Positions 1 to 5,883 of a stretch of DNA of 10,233 nucleotides are shown here, piece after piece. This DNA is from Candidatus Bathyarchaeota archaeon (lineage in GTDB: Archaea > Thermoproteota > Bathyarchaeia > TCS64), in the NCBI GenBank assembly GCA_013329615.1, contig DUKA01000087.1, positions 12,321 to 22,553 on the forward strand, in the 5' to 3' direction. The position numbers and the translations under genes were made by a program. Under the pieces are notes generated by a model, which was not told the origin of the DNA, did no database searches, and was given only the letters and a program-made list of their open reading frames with translations. The first letter of the stretch is position 1. Every line of letters begins with the position of its first letter.

Positions 1-164
1 AGATCGTCTCCGGCGTTGAAGACGTAGAAGCTGTTTATCAGGCCCTGCTTCTGGGCCTCCTTGAGTCTGCTCTTCGCTATCTCGAAGAGTGGCTTTGCGA
101 CGACGGAGTGTCCGGCGACGCTTCCTATATCGGCCTTTATGAGTGATACCGTGGTCTTGACCAT
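1..164 (-). CDS. fbp: Fructose-1,6-bisphosphate aldolase/phosphatase, N-terminal part (cut by window edge)
   Basis: The minus-strand frame from ATG at 164 runs off the window's left edge after 54 complete codons. Its start, MVKTTVSLIKADIGSVAGHS, and the later NAGDDL match the N-terminus of the archaeal type V FBP aldolase/phosphatase. In that family KADIGS, the His of AGH and the paired Asp of GDDL are metal ligands; here they are D12, H19, D53 and D54. The known enzyme carries out two gluconeogenic steps: it condenses dihydroxyacetone phosphate with glyceraldehyde 3-phosphate, then hydrolyses the product to fructose 6-phosphate. It is cytoplasmic. A GAGGTGA ribosome-binding-like site lies at 176-182. 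The gene follows trmO on the same strand after 89 bases, but a TATA-like element suggests its own promoter. The identification rests on about one seventh of the protein, but the motif match is strong. Confidence 0.9.
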   Translation of the reverse strand, partial: MVKTTVSLIKADIGSVAGHSVVAKPLFEIAKSRLKEAQKQGLINSFYVFNAGDD

Positions 165-175
165 CGGGTTGTGCC

Positions 176-206
176 TCACCTCTGGGATGGTTTCAAGATA
201 TTTAAT
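176..206 (-). promoter_or_regulatory. Promoter-like TATA element and ribosome-binding-like site of the FBP aldolase/phosphatase gene
   Basis: On the minus strand, ATTAAATATC (206 to 197) is a TATA-box-like element centred about 37 bases before the ATG at 164. GAGGTGA (182 to 176) resembles a Shine-Dalgarno site about 11 bases before the ATG. If transcription starts about 26 bases after the TATA box, the transcript would begin inside or just after GAGGTGA. The two signals may therefore not both be used, and readthrough from trmO could supply the longer leader. Confidence 0.45.
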
Positions 207-253
207 GATTGGTTCCCACTTCGCGGTGGGGGCAAGTACCGTATTTACTGGGG

Positions 254-631
254 CTAGTTGTGCTCTTCGGGCTTTATGTCGACTATTGGGGAGCCCTCGA
301 AGGCGTCCAGACCCTTGACGATGAGCCTGTTGCCCTCCCTTTTGACGAGTTCTACGATGGTGAGGCCGACGGGGTTGGGGCGGTGGGGGCTGTGCGTTGA
401 GAAGACGCCGCGCTCCTCTGTGGCGCCGTGGCGGCGGGGCACCACCCGGAGCGTCGCCCTGCGAGCCGGGTTATCCCCCTCGTGCAGCCAGTAGAGGATG
501 TAGAGCCGCTTGTAGGCGTCGAGTCCGTCCAGCCCCGGGGTAAACTCTGGGTAGATGAGTATGGTCGACGTGTCGTCCTCGACATTCTCGACGACGCCTA
601 TGAAGTGGACAACACCGCTCAAGTGGATCAC
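254..631 (-). CDS. trmO: TrmO-like tRNA (N6-threonylcarbamoyladenosine37-N6)-methyltransferase
   Basis: A 125-residue protein of the TsaA/TrmO (UPF0066) family. The signature GVFSTHSPHRPNPVGL is at about residues 75-90, and the second conserved block DAFEGSPIVDIKP is at about 109-121. Characterised TrmO uses S-adenosylmethionine to methylate the N6 of t6A at position 37 of certain tRNAs, forming m6t6A. This protein is the short, single-domain form with nothing after the core barrel. The start is a GTG at 631; an in-frame TGA lies two codons upstream, so no longer start exists. A TATA-like box 20-29 bases upstream suggests a leaderless or very short leader. Family membership is clear. Methylation of archaeal t6A is inferred from the family, and the tRNA substrate cannot be read from the sequence. 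Confidence 0.88.
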   Translation of the reverse strand: MIHLSGVVHFIGVVENVEDDTSTILIYPEFTPGLDGLDAYKRLYILYWLHEGDNPARRATLRVVPRRHGATEERGVFSTHSPHRPNPVGLTIVELVKREGNRLIVKGLDAFEGSPIVDIKPEEHN

Positions 632-646
632 TTTTCAATGATCACC

Positions 647-663
647 AGCGGTTATTTACCGCT
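647..663 (-). promoter_or_regulatory. TATA-like box of trmO inside a perfect inverted repeat
   Basis: AGCGGT and ACCGCT form a perfect 6-base inverted repeat separated by five bases (TATTT). On the minus strand the repeat encloses GGTAAATAAC (660-651), a TATA-like box just ahead of the trmO GTG at 631. A repressor bound here would block TBP/TFB binding. It could also be chance: a 17-base imperfect-loop palindrome is not rare. Confidence 0.35.
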
Positions 664-874
664 TATCAGTGTCGAATATACTCAAAGTGCCCGTTTTCGT
701 ACATAGTTGTGGGACTTCGTTTTTCTGGCTCCGTTGACTAGATGGTGTCTTCTTTCTGCTTTGTTACTTACTCTCTCCCCCTTTTTAATTGAAGGGCGTG
801 GATAACCCCTCATTGTGCCTTGGGCTCATGGACACTTTCATATCTGGTGGTGACCCTTACTCCCCTGATGGGCC
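664..874. other. Divergent intergenic region between trmO and the DUF362 gene
   Basis: No credible gene is present. A pyrimidine-rich stretch on the plus strand lies at about 750-787 and ends in TTTTTAATT. A TATA-like TTTCATATCTGG at 836-847 is centred about 33 bases before the DUF362 ATG and is the best promoter candidate for that gene. No clear Shine-Dalgarno site precedes the ATG. No tRNA-like fold or conserved small-RNA box was recognised. Confidence 0.5.
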
Positions 875-2023
875 ATGGGTAAGGTCTCCATAGTCAAGAA
901 CGCCAGGGTTCCATGGGACGCCGATGTCCCGGTTCTGGTCAAGAAGGCGGTCGACCTCGTCGGAGGCATAGGCAGCGTTGTGAAGAAGGGCGACGTGGTC
1001 GCGTTGAAGCCGAACGTCGTCACCGGCAGGGTGTCGAAGCCCGGCGTCATCACTGACAAACGCGTCGTCGAGGCGATGATCAGGCTGTGCCAGAAGGCGG
1101 GGGCGTCGAAGGTGCTCGTCGTCGAGGGCAGCGGCTACTTCACGCCCACAGACGTGGCGCTCGAGAAGAGCGGCATAAAGGCGGCGGCCGAGGCGCTCGG
1201 CGCCGAGGTTGTGGACGTGGACAAGGACAAGCTCGTCGAGATACCCGTCCCAGATCACCTGATCGTGGACAAGATACCCGTCTCAAAGGCGTTCATGGAC
1301 GCCGACGTCAGGATCAACATGCCCGTCATGAAGACACACGACCAACTCCTCGTCACGCTAGCCGTCAAGAACCTCAAGGGCGTCATACCGAAGCCGTGGA
1401 AGAGGAACTTCCACAAGATAGGCGTGGTAAAGGCCATCGTTGACCTGAGCCGCGTCGTGCCCATCGACCTCTCCGTTCTAGACGCGATAAACGCCATGGA
1501 GGGGCTCGGTCCCAGCTTCGGCGACATCGTTCCCATGAACACCATCATGGCATCCAAGGACCTCTGGAGCCTTGACCTCGCCGCCAGCAAGGCCATGGGC
1601 TTCGAGATAGAGGAACTCGACTACCTCAAGGAGGGGCTCAGACTCGGCCTGTTCGACCCGAAGAAGCTAGAGGTGGTCGGGGAACCCATCGAGAGTGTCG
1701 CTCGGAAGTTCAAGCGGCCGCCGACCGACCTAGAGTTCGGGGATGGCATCACCGTCGTCAGCGACGGCGCGTGCAGCGCGTGCCGCGGCACGATACACAG
1801 CGTCGTCTACGATCTGGAGCAGATGAAGATGATGGGAGAGATCAGGGACCTGACAATCGTCGTGGGGGCTAACGCGAAGGTGCCCAAGGGGCTGAAGTGT
1901 GCGCCGCTCGTCATGGGCACATGCCTCAAGGCGCAGGAGAAGGAGGGAGTCTACGTCGTCGGCTGCCCCCCAAACAACGACGGCATGCTCGCAGCGATAA
2001 AGAAGATATGCAAGCTTAAGTAG
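875..2023 (+). CDS. DUF362 domain protein with a cysteine-rich C-terminus
   Basis: This 382-residue protein belongs to the DUF362 family. Typical features are the N-terminal KGDVVALKPNVV block (about 38-49), the VVEGSGYF segment (about 83-90) and the central INMPVMKTH...VTLAVKNLKG block (about 148-170). The C-terminal region holds five spaced cysteines at about 300, 303 (ACSAC), 342, 350 and 364 (GCPPN), which could bind a metal or iron-sulphur centre. It lacks the two CxxCxxCxxxCP ferredoxin motifs found in some DUF362 proteins. No signal peptide or membrane segment is visible, so it is probably cytoplasmic. The ATG at 875 is the only possible start, because an in-frame TGA sits at 866-868. 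DUF362 proteins have no settled general function, although some act in redox or cofactor contexts. The family call is firm; the role is unknown. Confidence 0.85.
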   Translation: MGKVSIVKNARVPWDADVPVLVKKAVDLVGGIGSVVKKGDVVALKPNVVTGRVSKPGVITDKRVVEAMIRLCQKAGASKVLVVEGSGYFTPTDVALEKSGIKAAAEALGAEVVDVDKDKLVEIPVPDHLIVDKIPVSKAFMDADVRINMPVMKTHDQLLVTLAVKNLKGVIPKPWKRNFHKIGVVKAIVDLSRVVPIDLSVLDAINAMEGLGPSFGDIVPMNTIMASKDLWSLDLAASKAMGFEIEELDYLKEGLRLGLFDPKKLEVVGEPIESVARKFKRPPTDLEFGDGITVVSDGACSACRGTIHSVVYDLEQMKMMGEIRDLTIVVGANAKVPKGLKCAPLVMGTCLKAQEKEGVYVVGCPPNNDGMLAAIKKICKLK

Positions 2024-2043
2024 CTCCCACCCGTCACGCTCGG

Positions 2044-2055
2044 TCTTTTAAGCTT
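2044..2055 (+). promoter_or_regulatory. TATA-like box of the first HD hydrolase gene
   Basis: TCTTTTAAGCTT is centred about 26 bases before the ATG at 2075, the spacing expected for a leaderless archaeal transcript. The short gap after the DUF362 stop (2023) shows no Shine-Dalgarno site. This supports an independent promoter and the ATG, rather than the GTG at 2072, as the start. Confidence 0.5.
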
Positions 2056-2074
2056 CAACACCCAGTTTCTGGTG

Positions 2075-2575
2075 ATGGCGGGGATCACCGAGGCGGAGGC
2101 CCACCGCCTGCTGGAGGGCTCCAGCAAGTTCTTCCACTCGATCCTAGTGAGCCGTCTTATGAAGGTCCTCGCCCCCGACTTTGGCGCGGTGCTGCATGAC
2201 TGGGGCATGGTCGGCCTGCTACACGATCTGGATCACGACGTGACTGAGGATGAGCCGAGCCTTCATGGGCACAAGACGGCGGAGATGCTGGCGGGCAGGC
2301 TCCCCGACGCGAGCATACGCGCCATAAGGGCCCACGACTACAGGTCTGGGGTAAAACCCGTCACGGTGCTCGACCGCGCCCTCATATTCGCCGACAACCT
2401 AGCCATACTCATCGAGAACCAGGGCATCAAGACCCCCTGCACGCCCACGGTCCTCTTCGACGCCGTCAGAAACGAGTGCCAGAACAAGCCGTGGATAGCG
2501 GAGAACGTGCTCGGCTTCGCGGAGAGGGAGGGGCTTGCGATCTGGGACGTGGTCAACAGGATAAACCCGGGGTAA
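2075..2575 (+). CDS. HD-superfamily phosphohydrolase (COG2316-like)
   Basis: The 166-residue product has the metal-binding layout of HD-domain hydrolases: H21 in FFHSIL, the H50-D51 pair in GLLHDLDHD, H64/H66 in SLHGHKTAEML, H87 in IRAHDY and D107 in LIFADNL. The set and spacing resemble small archaeal and bacterial predicted hydrolases of the COG2316 type. HD proteins generally use one or two divalent metals to hydrolyse phosphate esters, often of nucleotides; the substrate here is unknown. It is soluble and cytoplasmic by appearance. An ATG at 2075 fits the TATA box, while a GTG one codon earlier is possible. A TTTTT tract follows the stop codon. It sits 51 bases after the DUF362 gene and 79 bases before a second, unrelated HD protein. 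Superfamily assignment is confident; specific function is not. Confidence 0.82.
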   Translation: MAGITEAEAHRLLEGSSKFFHSILVSRLMKVLAPDFGAVLHDWGMVGLLHDLDHDVTEDEPSLHGHKTAEMLAGRLPDASIRAIRAHDYRSGVKPVTVLDRALIFADNLAILIENQGIKTPCTPTVLFDAVRNECQNKPWIAENVLGFAEREGLAIWDVVNRINPG

Positions 2576-2584
2576 TCCACCCGC

Positions 2585-2589
2585 TTTTT
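2585..2589 (+). terminator. T-tract terminator after the first HD hydrolase gene
   Basis: TTTTT begins ten bases after the stop codon at 2573-2575. Archaeal RNA polymerase can terminate at short oligo-T tracts without a hairpin. A new TATA-like box follows at 2626-2635, consistent with separate transcription of the next gene. Confidence 0.4.
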
Positions 2590-2625
2590 CCGGTCGCTTA
2601 TGTGATGTTTGATCAAGGGAAACCT

Positions 2626-2635
2626 CTCAAATAGC
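2626..2635 (+). promoter_or_regulatory. TATA-like box of the second HD hydrolase gene
   Basis: CTCAAATAGC is centred about 25 bases before the GTG at 2655, and no Shine-Dalgarno site precedes that codon. The arrangement fits a leaderless transcript beginning at or next to the GTG. Confidence 0.4.
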
Positions 2636-2654
2636 CTCGTGGCACATTCTAGGC

Positions 2655-3200
2655 GTGGACACAGACGGACTAATCGACTTCATCGCCGAGGCGGGCAAGC
2701 TCAAGAGGCTCCCACGCACGGGTTGGGTCGAGTCTGGCGTCCCAGACCCCGAGTCGGTCGCGGATCACAGTTTCCGCGTTGCCTTAATCGCACTTGTCTT
2801 GGCTGATGAGAGGGGGTTTGACTCACTCAAGGCGGTGAAGATGGCCCTCATCCACGACCTCGCCGAGGCCGAGACCGGTGACCTCACTCCCACACAGAAG
2901 GATGCGGACCCCGCGGCGGCGAAGCGCGCCGAGGACGCGGCGATGGGGAGGCTCCTCGACAAACTCCCCACGGCGATAAGGGCTTCATACCTCTCCGCTT
3001 GGCGCGAGTTCTCCGAAGCCAAAACCGAAGAGGCCCGTCTTGTCAGAGACGCGGACAAGCTGGAGATGGTAATACAGGCATCCGAGTACCAGAAGGCGGG
3101 CGGCGATAAACCTAGACTGATGCGCTTCTGGCACGCAGAAATAGTGGGGGACGACACCCGAAGGATCAGGGACTCTATAAGGAGCCGGAGTCAGGCATGA
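2655..3200 (+). CDS. HD-domain 5'-deoxynucleotidase-like protein (YfbR/HDDC2 type)
   Basis: A 181-residue HD hydrolase with the YfbR/HDDC2 pattern. GKLKRLPRTGWV (about 14-25) is followed by SVADHSFRVA with H38, then LIHDLAEAETGDL with H67, D68 and E71, then VRDADKLEMVIQASEY with D132. In Escherichia coli YfbR the equivalent His, His-Asp, Glu and Asp residues bind metal and dephosphorylate deoxynucleoside 5'-monophosphates. That activity is therefore the best guess, in nucleotide-pool control or salvage. The start is a GTG placed at leaderless distance from a TATA-like box. The last 26 bases overlap the 3' end of trpB2 on the opposite strand. It shares only the HD fold with the preceding gene and does not look like a tandem duplicate. 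The family is clear; nucleotide specificity is inferred. Confidence 0.86.
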   Translation: MDTDGLIDFIAEAGKLKRLPRTGWVESGVPDPESVADHSFRVALIALVLADERGFDSLKAVKMALIHDLAEAETGDLTPTQKDADPAAAKRAEDAAMGRLLDKLPTAIRASYLSAWREFSEAKTEEARLVRDADKLEMVIQASEYQKAGGDKPRLMRFWHAEIVGDDTRRIRDSIRSRSQA

Positions 3201-4551
3201 GACCCTTGATGCTTGCGAGGTTCTCCGCGATCTTAACCATCGGCATGGCATACGGCTCCATCTTCCCCGACAGATACTCCTCGTAGGCCTTCATGTCGAA
3301 GTAGCCGTGGCCACTGAGCAGGAAGAGGATCGTCCTCTCTTTCTCTGCCTGCTTGCAGGCGTTCGCCTCGTCGATGACCGCTTTTATAGCGTGCGCCGAC
3401 TCCGGTGCGGGCACGAGACCCTCCGCCTCTATGAAGGTCCTCGCCGCCGCCATCGCCTCGACCTGATTGCAGCTCCTAGCCTCAACGAGTCCCTCCCTGA
3501 CCATCAGGCTCGCTATCGGCGCCTTGCCGTGGTAACGGAGCCCACCCGCGTGGATAGGATCCGGGATGAAGCAGTGGCCGAGGGTATACATCTTCAGCAG
3601 CGGCGTCATCTTGCCCGTGTCGCCGTAGTCGTACGTGTAGTCGCCCGCGGTGAAGCTAGGCGCGGCCGTCGACTCGACGGCGACGAGCCGCGTCTCCTTG
3701 GGCGCCCTCCCCGCGACGCGCTCCCCATAGAAGGGATTCGCGATCCCCGCGAAGTTGCTGCCGCCACCCACGCAGCCGACGACCACATCCGGGTAGTCCT
3801 CAGCCATCCTCATCTGCTCCAGCGCCTCCTGACCCGTCACTGTCTGGTGGAGGAGAACGTGGTTCAGGACGCTGCCCAAGCTGTATTTGCAGCCGTTCTT
3901 CACGCAGTCCTCGATGGCCTCGCTTATCGCGATACCGAGACTACCCGGGCTGCTCGGGTCCGCGGCGAGTATCCTCCGCCCGACCTCCGTTCTGCTGCTC
4001 GGGCTAGGGTGGACCTCCGCGCCGTACAGGTTCATCATCACCCTCCTGTATGGCTTGGAGTCGTAGCTCGCCCTGACCATGTAGACGGTCACGTCGAGGC
4101 CGAAGAGCATCCCCGCGAAGGCGAGGCTGCTCCCCCACTGCCCGGCGCCCGTCTCGGTGGTCAGCTTCTCGACGCCCTCGCGGGCGTTGTAGTAGGCCTG
4201 TGGGATGGCGGTGTTTGGCTTGTGGCTCCCCGTTGGGCTCACGCCCTCGTACTTGTAGTATATCCGGGCGGGGGTCTTGAGGAGCTTCTCAAGTCTCCTC
4301 GCCCGGATGACGGGGGTTGGCCTCCATAGCCTGTAGGCCTCCCTGACCTCGTCGGGTATCTTCACACGCCTTTCGGTTGTAGCCTCCTGCCTTATGATCT
4401 CCTTGCAGAAGATTACCTCGAGTGCCTCGGGCCTTATGGGCTGCCCCGTGGCGGGGTCGAGTGGTGGCGGGAGTTGCTTTGGTAGGTCGGGTACGACGTT
4501 GTACCAGAATTTCGGGATATGTTCCTCATCTAGGATGAGGGCTCTGTCCAG
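3175..4551 (-). CDS. trpB2: Tryptophan synthase beta chain, TrpB2 type (start codon uncertain)
   Basis: This is a PLP-dependent TrpB2. The PLP-lysine motif GSHKPNTA, TTETGAGQWGS with the catalytic Glu, VGCVGGGSNFAG for phosphate binding, PAPESAHAI and LLSGHGYFD occur in order. TrpB2 makes tryptophan from indole and serine; no trpA or other trp gene is in the window, so indole salvage or serine deamination is also possible. The first GTG (4365) is not the real start. The same frame continues upstream with the typical N-terminus LDEEHIPKFWYNVVPDLP and LPPPLDPATGQPI, reaching an in-frame stop at 4609-4611 without ATG, GTG or TTG. A CTG at 4551 would give MDRALILDEEHIPK and 458 residues, close to family length. 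A GGAGG with ATG at 4571 lies one frame off, so a frameshift or sequencing indel is an alternative. Confidence 0.9.
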   Translation of the reverse strand: MDRALILDEEHIPKFWYNVVPDLPKQLPPPLDPATGQPIRPEALEVIFCKEIIRQEATTERRVKIPDEVREAYRLWRPTPVIRARRLEKLLKTPARIYYKYEGVSPTGSHKPNTAIPQAYYNAREGVEKLTTETGAGQWGSSLAFAGMLFGLDVTVYMVRASYDSKPYRRVMMNLYGAEVHPSPSSRTEVGRRILAADPSSPGSLGIAISEAIEDCVKNGCKYSLGSVLNHVLLHQTVTGQEALEQMRMAEDYPDVVVGCVGGGSNFAGIANPFYGERVAGRAPKETRLVAVESTAAPSFTAGDYTYDYGDTGKMTPLLKMYTLGHCFIPDPIHAGGLRYHGKAPIASLMVREGLVEARSCNQVEAMAAARTFIEAEGLVPAPESAHAIKAVIDEANACKQAEKERTILFLLSGHGYFDMKAYEEYLSGKMEPYAMPMVKIAENLASIKGLMPDSGSL

Positions 4552-4571
4552 TCCGGTTGATACACTCTCAT
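4530..4571 (-). other. Thirteen-codon mini-ORF overlapping the trpB2 start, one frame off
   Basis: From the ATG at 4571 the minus strand reads MRVYQPDWTEPSS followed by TAG. TAGGAGG lies directly upstream, two bases from the ATG and eight from the third codon, a GTG at 4565. The mini-ORF ends inside the trpB2 frame, near the codons for LDEEH. It may be the true 5' end of trpB2 separated by a one-base indel, or a leader peptide containing one Trp codon. It may also be accidental. The good ribosome-binding site makes pure accident less likely. Confidence 0.35.
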
Positions 4572-4573
4572 TG

Positions 4574-4616
4574 CCTCCTAATTGGCAGTGTTGGGGGGAG
4601 TCTGATTAGTTAAAAG
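4574..4616 (-). promoter_or_regulatory. trpB2 promoter and ribosome-binding site
   Basis: On the minus strand a TATA-like CTTTTAACT lies at 4616-4608 and a strong GGAGG ribosome-binding site at 4578-4574. A transcript starting about 26 bases after the TATA box would begin near 4586 and include the GGAGG. The signals therefore point to initiation at the ATG 4571 or GTG 4565, neither of which is in the trpB2 frame. Confidence 0.45.
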
Positions 4617-4627
4617 GTTTGCAACTT

Positions 4628-4632
4628 AAAAA
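4628..4632 (-). terminator. T-tract after the Kelch gene
   Basis: Fifteen bases after the Kelch stop codon the minus strand reads TTTTT, a candidate archaeal terminator. It precedes the trpB2 TATA-like box, so the two genes are probably transcribed separately despite sharing a strand. Confidence 0.35.
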
Positions 4633-4646
4633 TTGGTCGAGGCGTC

Positions 4647-5798
4647 TCATCTACGCCTCGTGATCAGCAGCGCCGCCACTGCGACGGCGATCCCCGCGGC
4701 GACCACCATCGGCTGGAACCCGGGGACGCCACTCAGCTGCTCTACCGGCGTGGTCGGCTGTTCCTCCGCCACGACCTGTTTCCACTGGTTGTTCTGATCG
4801 AGTGCCCAGATGTCGTTGTAGTAGATGAACGTGGCAGAGACTATGAAGTCGGCTCCGCCGAACATGAATGTCTTCTTGGTCTGCGTGTCGTAGGCCATGG
4901 ATGGCTGGGATCTCGCCGAGGGGCTCACCGTGGATGAGACCTGCATCCACTTCACCTCACTGCAGCTGTATATCCAGGTGTCGCCGAGGTCGTTGCCACC
5001 GCCCTGGCTGCCGCTGAAGAGTATGATCCTGTTTTCCTCGGGGTCGTATGCGAGCTCGTGCCAGTACCTGGCGAGGGGCTTCGTGGTCGTTGGTATCTTC
5101 TCCCAGTTGTCGGCGGCGTAGTCGTACGCCCACATCTCTTTCTCGTAACCCATCTCGCTCCCATCGTCGCCCTCCATGTGGCCACCGAAGAGGAGGCACC
5201 TCTCCGTGTAGGTGTCGTAGACCATGACGCCGCCGTACCTCTTCGCCGGCCTCGTGGCGGGGTTCATCTGCGTCCAAGTCCTCGTCTCCATATCGAACGC
5301 CCACGTGTCCCCCTGCATGACGTCGTCGTGCCCGTAGCCGCCGAAGATTATGACCTTCTTATTCTTCGCGTCGTATGCGGCGCCGGGGTCGCTCCTCCGA
5401 GACGGGCTCTTATCTGGTGTCTCATTCGTCCATTTGTTGGAGGCGATATTATATACCCAAGTGTCCCCTACCCTACCGGAGTAGCTGAAGCCTCCGAAGA
5501 CCACTATCTCCTTCCTGTCGCTGTCGTAGACCATGGCGTGGTTGAACCGTGCAATGGGGCTCCCCGTCGGTGTCAGCTTCGTCCACTCGGCTTGTGCCAC
5601 GTCGTAGCTCCACGTGTCGCCGTAGAATGTGTAACTGCCCGAATAATAGGAGCCGCCGAAGAGGATTATCCTCTGCCCGACGGGGTCATATATCATCTTC
5701 TGCCCAAGCATCTTTTGGGGTGACTCCCCGGCGGCGTAGATCGGGCATACAAACCCGGATAGAACAAGCAGTAACACCAGAAGCCAAGTGGCTCTCAA
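4647..5798 (-). CDS. Secreted Kelch-repeat beta-propeller protein with PGF-CTERM-like anchor
   Basis: The 383-residue product begins with a signal peptide (MRATWLLVLLLVLSGFVCPIYA). Six Kelch blades follow, each marked by a (V/I/L)xFGG strand and a later DTWxY...W pattern; the FGG sites are near residues 48, 102, 153, 205, 262 (FSG, degenerate) and 314. The C-terminus reads GVPGFQP, a hydrophobic helix (about 364-380) and RRR. That is the PGF-motif, membrane helix and basic tail layout of archaeal PGF-CTERM proteins, which archaeosortase A processes. A cell-surface binding or scaffold role is therefore likely, with ligand unknown. The start is a TTG at 5798; no ATG or GTG in frame would keep the signal peptide. 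A four-codon ATG ORF (MMIT) overlaps this start. The fold and export are well supported; the PGF-CTERM call is moderately strong. Confidence 0.88.
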   Translation of the reverse strand: MRATWLLVLLLVLSGFVCPIYAAGESPQKMLGQKMIYDPVGQRIILFGGSYYSGSYTFYGDTWSYDVAQAEWTKLTPTGSPIARFNHAMVYDSDRKEIVVFGGFSYSGRVGDTWVYNIASNKWTNETPDKSPSRRSDPGAAYDAKNKKVIIFGGYGHDDVMQGDTWAFDMETRTWTQMNPATRPAKRYGGVMVYDTYTERCLLFGGHMEGDDGSEMGYEKEMWAYDYAADNWEKIPTTTKPLARYWHELAYDPEENRIILFSGSQGGGNDLGDTWIYSCSEVKWMQVSSTVSPSARSQPSMAYDTQTKKTFMFGGADFIVSATFIYYNDIWALDQNNQWKQVVAEEQPTTPVEQLSGVPGFQPMVVAAGIAVAVAALLITRRR

Positions 5799-5883
5799 GT
5801 AATCATCATCACTCAGATTGATGGCGTCCCAACGATCGTAAAACCTGTCTTAAAGATGGATGTGTAGACATCAGCATTGATTA
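5799..5883 (-). promoter_or_regulatory. Kelch gene upstream region
   Basis: These 85 bases separate the nitroreductase stop from the Kelch TTG start. TATA-like candidates on the minus strand are TCTTTAAGA (5856-5848) and GGTTTTACG (5845-5837). They are about 54 and 42 bases before the TTG respectively, so a short untranslated leader is likely. No strong T-tract ends the nitroreductase gene, so cotranscription with it remains possible. Confidence 0.3.

Noticed and set aside
3307..4329. A 340-codon plus-strand open frame
   Set aside because: It lies opposite trpB2, which has clear family motifs. The product is Arg/Val/Asp-rich with no recognisable domain, typical of an antisense shadow in GC-rich DNA.
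4394..4609. A 71-codon plus-strand frame upstream of the apparent trpB2 GTG
   Set aside because: The opposite strand here encodes the conserved TrpB2 N-terminus, so this is a shadow frame.
5798..5812. GTGATGA, resembling a C box of a C/D guide RNA, on the minus strand at the Kelch start
   Set aside because: No CTGA D box follows at the normal 10-12 base spacing, and the sequence is explained by the Kelch start region.
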